7,463 bases of DNA, from assembly GCA_036675035.1 (NCBI GenBank), contig JAKFFO010000224.1, positions 1 through 7,463 of the forward strand, given 5' to 3'. Shown one piece after another: positions 5,345 to 7,463 of the stretch. Position numbers and translations under genes: made by a program. Numbering within the stretch: the stretch's first letter is position 1; each line of letters starts with the position of its first letter. The notes beneath the pieces are model-generated. The model did not search any database. It was not told where the DNA came from and saw only the letters and a list, made by a program, of their open reading frames with translations. This DNA is from MESE01 sp036675035. Lineage in GTDB: Bacteria; Pseudomonadota; Gammaproteobacteria; Burkholderiales; Burkholderiaceae_D.

Positions 5345-6358
5345 TCAGCCAGCGTCGTGCGGTGCGTCAATCGGAAAAGTCAGCGTCACAACCGCGCCGT
5401 CCTGATTCTGCCGCACCACTTCGGCATTGCATCGGTGCGCCAGCGCATTGATCAAACCATTTCCGTGGATACTGTCCGGCTTCTCGCTTGCCAACAGGCT
5501 TTCGTCGCTGAAGCCATTGCCATTATCCGCGACAGTAACCTCAGCCATGTTTACAGCCAGTTTTTGCACGCGAAGGTGCACCTTGCATGGGTCGACGCCG
5601 CCATGCTTGATTGCATTGACTACCAGCTCGTTCACGATGAGTCCGAGATTGGATGCCAACTCGAACGGCACCTGAACCGATTGGGTTTCAGCCACCAGGG
5701 TTGCGCTTCCGCTGCTTTCGATATTCGAAATTGAACGTGCCAGGCTGGCCAGGTAGTCGGAAAGATCAATCACGCCGCTGGTGCTTTTATAGAGCTCATC
5801 CTGTATTACGCCCACGCCCTGCACCCGGATCGCCGCTGCCTGCAGCAAGGTTTTTGCCTCGTCGGTCCGGGCGCGCATCGTCGACACTTGCAAGAATGCC
5901 AGAATCAACTGCAGGTTGTTTTTCACGCGATGGTTCAGTTCTGCCAGCAAAACCTGTTGATGCTCCTGGAGTTCGCGTTGCTCGGTAATGTCGATACAGC
6001 TTCCAAAATAACCGGCGAACGCGCCTGCCCTGTAGAAAGGCGCGCCGTTATCCAGAAACCAGCGATAGACACCGTCATGGCGGCGCAGGCGATACGGCAT
6101 CGTAAACGGTTCGCGTGCATCGAACGCGGACCCGTAGATCGATACACAGCGATCGTAGTCGTCCGGATGCACATCATCAGCCCATCCGTATCCAAATAGC
6201 GCTTCCAGCGATTTACCGGAAAAATCCTGCCACGGCTTGTTGAACCAGTCGCATAACTTATCCGGGCGTGATCGCCAGATCATCACCGGTGCGTTGTCGG
6301 CAAGCTCGCGAAACTCGAGATCACCCATATCAATTGCTTGACCAGCCTGTCCATCCAT
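5345..6358 (-). CDS. Soluble PAS-domain sensor histidine kinase, HisKA_2 type
   Basis: A 337-residue cytoplasmic sensor kinase with no membrane segment. A PAS/PAC domain spans about residues 15-127 (ELADNAPVMIWRS...WADDVHPDDYDR...GSCIDITEQREL). The dimerisation and phosphoacceptor region follows: AELNHRVKNNLQ, with His143 as the predicted phosphorylation site, an H-box typical of HisKA_2 and HWE-related kinases. The ATPase domain shows the N-box NELVVNAIKHG (243-253), G1 DNGNG (278-282) and G2 HGNGL (298-302), so all key ATP-binding elements are present. The start at 6358 is chosen because AAGGA (6365-6369) lies 6 bases upstream; the frame is open further upstream but only as antisense to the receiver gene. 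It begins 25 bases after the stop of the receiver gene on the same strand, so the two are almost certainly cotranscribed and partners. The PAS ligand is unknown. It autophosphorylates and passes phosphate to the receiver (family knowledge). Confidence 0.92.
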   Translation of the reverse strand: MDGQAGQAIDMGDLEFRELADNAPVMIWRSRPDKLCDWFNKPWQDFSGKSLEALFGYGWADDVHPDDYDRCVSIYGSAFDAREPFTMPYRLRRHDGVYRWFLDNGAPFYRAGAFAGYFGSCIDITEQRELQEHQQVLLAELNHRVKNNLQLILAFLQVSTMRARTDEAKTLLQAAAIRVQGVGVIQDELYKSTSGVIDLSDYLASLARSISNIESSGSATLVAETQSVQVPFELASNLGLIVNELVVNAIKHGGVDPCKVHLRVQKLAVNMAEVTVADNGNGFSDESLLASEKPDSIHGNGLINALAHRCNAEVVRQNQDGAVVTLTFPIDAPHDAG

Positions 6359-6383
6359 CTTTTGTCCTTGCTCTTTAAAAGCG

Positions 6384-6791
6384 CTATTGAAATATTTCGA
6401 GGGCGGTCGGCATGATCGGCGGCGGTGGATTGAGTCCGGTTGCCAACGCGTGCGCAAATCGGGCGCTGCGGTCCAAATCCTCCAACAAGTATGGTTTGGG
6501 AAGAAACCCAAGCGCTGCATCACGGTTGGCACGCGCTACCGCCGCTTGCCCGCTAACGAAGAGCGATTGGATCTCATGGTGATTGCGCAAGTTGCGCGCC
6601 AGAGCAATACCCTCGTCACGGCCCGCGAGGTTAATGTCGATCAGCGCCAAATCGGCGCGCTGGGTTGCGGCCAGTTCGAGCGCCTGTTCCGGGGTATGTG
6701 CCGGCCCAATGACCTCATGACCGTAATGGTTTAGCCCTTCTGCTTCCATCAGGGCGAGAATCGCGTCATCTTCAACAACTAAAATCCGCAT
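6384..6791 (-). CDS. Stand-alone response regulator receiver protein
   Basis: A 135-residue protein made of one CheY-like receiver domain with no output domain. The acidic pocket is Glu7-Asp8-Asp9 (VVEDD), the phosphoacceptor is Asp52 (ALIDINLAG), the switch residue is Ser80 (FVSGQ) and the conserved lysine is Lys99 (FLPKPY), so phosphorylation should work. A proline-rich tail (PPPPIMP) follows residue 117. Such single-domain receivers act by protein contact or as phosphotransfer intermediates rather than by binding DNA. It is first in a two-gene operon with the HisKA_2 kinase 25 bases downstream, a pairing common for this kinase class. The ATG at 6789-6791 has only a weak upstream GGA. What it contacts cannot be told from the window, since no DNA-binding partner or sigma-factor gene is present here. 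Confidence 0.93.
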   Translation of the reverse strand: MRILVVEDDAILALMEAEGLNHYGHEVIGPAHTPEQALELAATQRADLALIDINLAGRDEGIALARNLRNHHEIQSLFVSGQAAVARANRDAALGFLPKPYLLEDLDRSARFAHALATGLNPPPPIMPTALEIFQ

Positions 6792-7045
6792 TATTTATTT
6801 CCATATCAAATTGCAAAATTTTTTGGCTCAATAACTGCACCGCGTAATGAACCGACTCATGTTCAGTCCGACACATGTCAATGGAGCAAAGTTCTACCCG
6901 GATTACCAATAAGCTGCCTTTACCGCGACTCCACATGGCCTGACTTGGCTTGAAAATCAAAGGGTATGAGCCTGAGGTCGCTACCCAGAAAATCGAATCA
7001 TGTGCTGCACGTCATCGCAGCCGACCAACCGCCTGTTGGACCAGT

Positions 7046-7065
7046 CTGACATAACCATTTGTCAG
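7046..7065. repeat. Short inverted repeat in the divergent promoter region
   Basis: CTGACA and TGTCAG flank the 8-base spacer TAACCATT, 114 bases before the secreted-protein start. The arms are of operator size but short enough to occur by chance. Confidence 0.2.
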
Positions 7066-7167
7066 TGCCTTGTACGGATCGCAACAGGTCTACATTTCGT
7101 TACATCTCTTTCAGTGATCGCATAGGAAACTTTAACTGCATGCGATAAACTTTTTCCCACTATAACT

Positions 7168-7172
7168 GGAGG
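7168..7172 (+). promoter_or_regulatory. Ribosome binding site of the small secreted protein
   Basis: GGAGG lies 6 bases before the ATG at 7179 and fixes that start. A nearer ATG at 7174 is only 1 base from the site and would encode two residues before TGA. Confidence 0.75.
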
Positions 7173-7178
7173 AATGCA

Positions 7179-7463
7179 ATGAATATCTTACGAACGTTTT
7201 TATTGCCTTTAGCGTTAGTTGCGTTGCCATTGTCCGCGTCGGCAGACTCCTGGAAAGACGAGAGCGGCCATGGCAGAGATCGCGGACACGATCGTCGTGA
7301 ATACAAGGAAGAATTCTGGGATGGAAACTGCAAGGTAGAACGCAAGTTCAAGAAAAACGGTGAGTACAAAGAGGAGCGTAAATGCAAAGCACCGCCGCGC
7401 GTCCATTATCGGCAGTCGCCAGTGTATGTGCCGGCACCCCAACCCGTCATTGTTGAGCCGGGC
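7179..7463 (+). CDS. Small secreted basic protein, 3' end outside the window
   Basis: The frame is open for 95 codons to the window edge, so the C-terminus is missing. Residues 1-22 form a signal peptide (MNILRTFLLPLALVALPLSASA, cleaved before Asp23), so the product is exported. The mature part is strongly charged: a His/Arg/Asp-rich stretch (31-40), then two related segments, EYKEEFWDGNCKVERK (41-56) and EYKEERKCK (62-70), with Cys51 and Cys69 that could form a disulfide. From residue 72 it turns into a Pro/Val/Tyr-rich tail (SPVYVPAPQPVIVEP), typical of extended surface or linker sequence. The strong ribosome site suggests good translation. I do not recognise a named family; similar short hypothetical exported proteins are common in Burkholderiales, and no function is assigned. 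Confidence 0.72.
   Translation, partial: MNILRTFLLPLALVALPLSASADSWKDESGHGRDRGHDRREYKEEFWDGNCKVERKFKKNGEYKEERKCKAPPRVHYRQSPVYVPAPQPVIVEPG

Larger units (their letters stand above)
6792..7178. other. Divergent intergenic region
   Basis: This 387-base region lies between the receiver gene (minus) and the small secreted-protein gene (plus) and should hold both promoters. I find no convincing -35/-10 pair: a TTGACA on the minus strand (6876-6881) lacks a matching -10, and TATAAC (7161-7166) lies too close to the ribosome site to be a -10 box for the secreted gene. CTGACA (7046-7051) and TGTCAG (7060-7065) form an inverted repeat with an 8-base spacer. A 62-codon minus frame (6772-6960) overlaps the receiver start and looks like a shadow. 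Nothing else stands out. Confidence 0.5.

Noticed and set aside
6387..6734. 115-codon plus frame
   Set aside because: Antisense to the receiver gene, which has all catalytic residues.
6772..6960. 62-codon minus frame before the receiver gene, considered as a leader peptide
   Set aside because: It overlaps the receiver start out of frame, has no ribosome site and no attenuator-like hairpins.
7131..7166. Promoter made of TTTAAC and TATAAC
   Set aside because: The spacer is 24 bases and the -10 box would place the transcript start inside the ribosome site.

Overview
The window looks like chromosomal DNA of a betaproteobacterium, probably Burkholderiales and perhaps an Oxalobacteraceae relative. 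This rests on moderately high GC, the coding style and the gene types (MipA/OmpV porin-like protein, CXXCW-type rhodanese, HisKA_2 kinase with a stand-alone receiver); no marker gene fixes the taxon. It reads as a loosely packed accessory stretch with short operons, several convergent or divergent junctions and some gene decay. I see no tRNA, rRNA, CRISPR array, insertion sequence or phage gene.

Region 1 (1-1561, minus strand): the first 13 codons of a gene leaving the left edge, a MipA/OmpV outer-membrane beta-barrel protein (98-1003), and a small cupin (1178-1561) with a GTG start. Region 2 (1562-3482): a divergent intergenic region, then a long exported rhodanese-like protein with an unrecognised Cys-containing C-terminal half (1794-3323). 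It is followed by a strongly structured segment ending in a clear intrinsic terminator (3349-3482), either a structured 3' UTR or a small RNA. Region 3 (3483-4475): sparse DNA with a zinc-ribbon miniprotein on the minus strand (3940-4155), a possible coding remnant in the same frame after its amber stop, a weak 65-codon ORF carrying a clamp-binding-like QLSLF motif, and an AT-rich block. Region 4 (4476-5344): an exported single-HKD phospholipase-D-superfamily nuclease (Nuc-like), then what appears to be the C-terminal remnant of a membrane protein on the minus strand with an in-frame TAG. Region 5 (5345-6791, minus): a two-component pair, a stand-alone receiver followed 25 bases later by a soluble PAS-HisKA_2-HATPase kinase. 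Region 6 (6792-7463): a 387-base divergent intergenic region and the start of a small secreted basic protein running off the right edge.

Several products are envelope or periplasmic (MipA, rhodanese-like protein, Nuc-like nuclease, small secreted protein). The kinase-receiver pair is the only obvious regulatory module, and nothing in the sequence ties it to a target. I do not see a coherent new defence or metabolic system. The items most worth a second look are the structured RNA after the rhodanese gene, the rhodanese fusion itself, and the two apparent coding frames interrupted by TAG.
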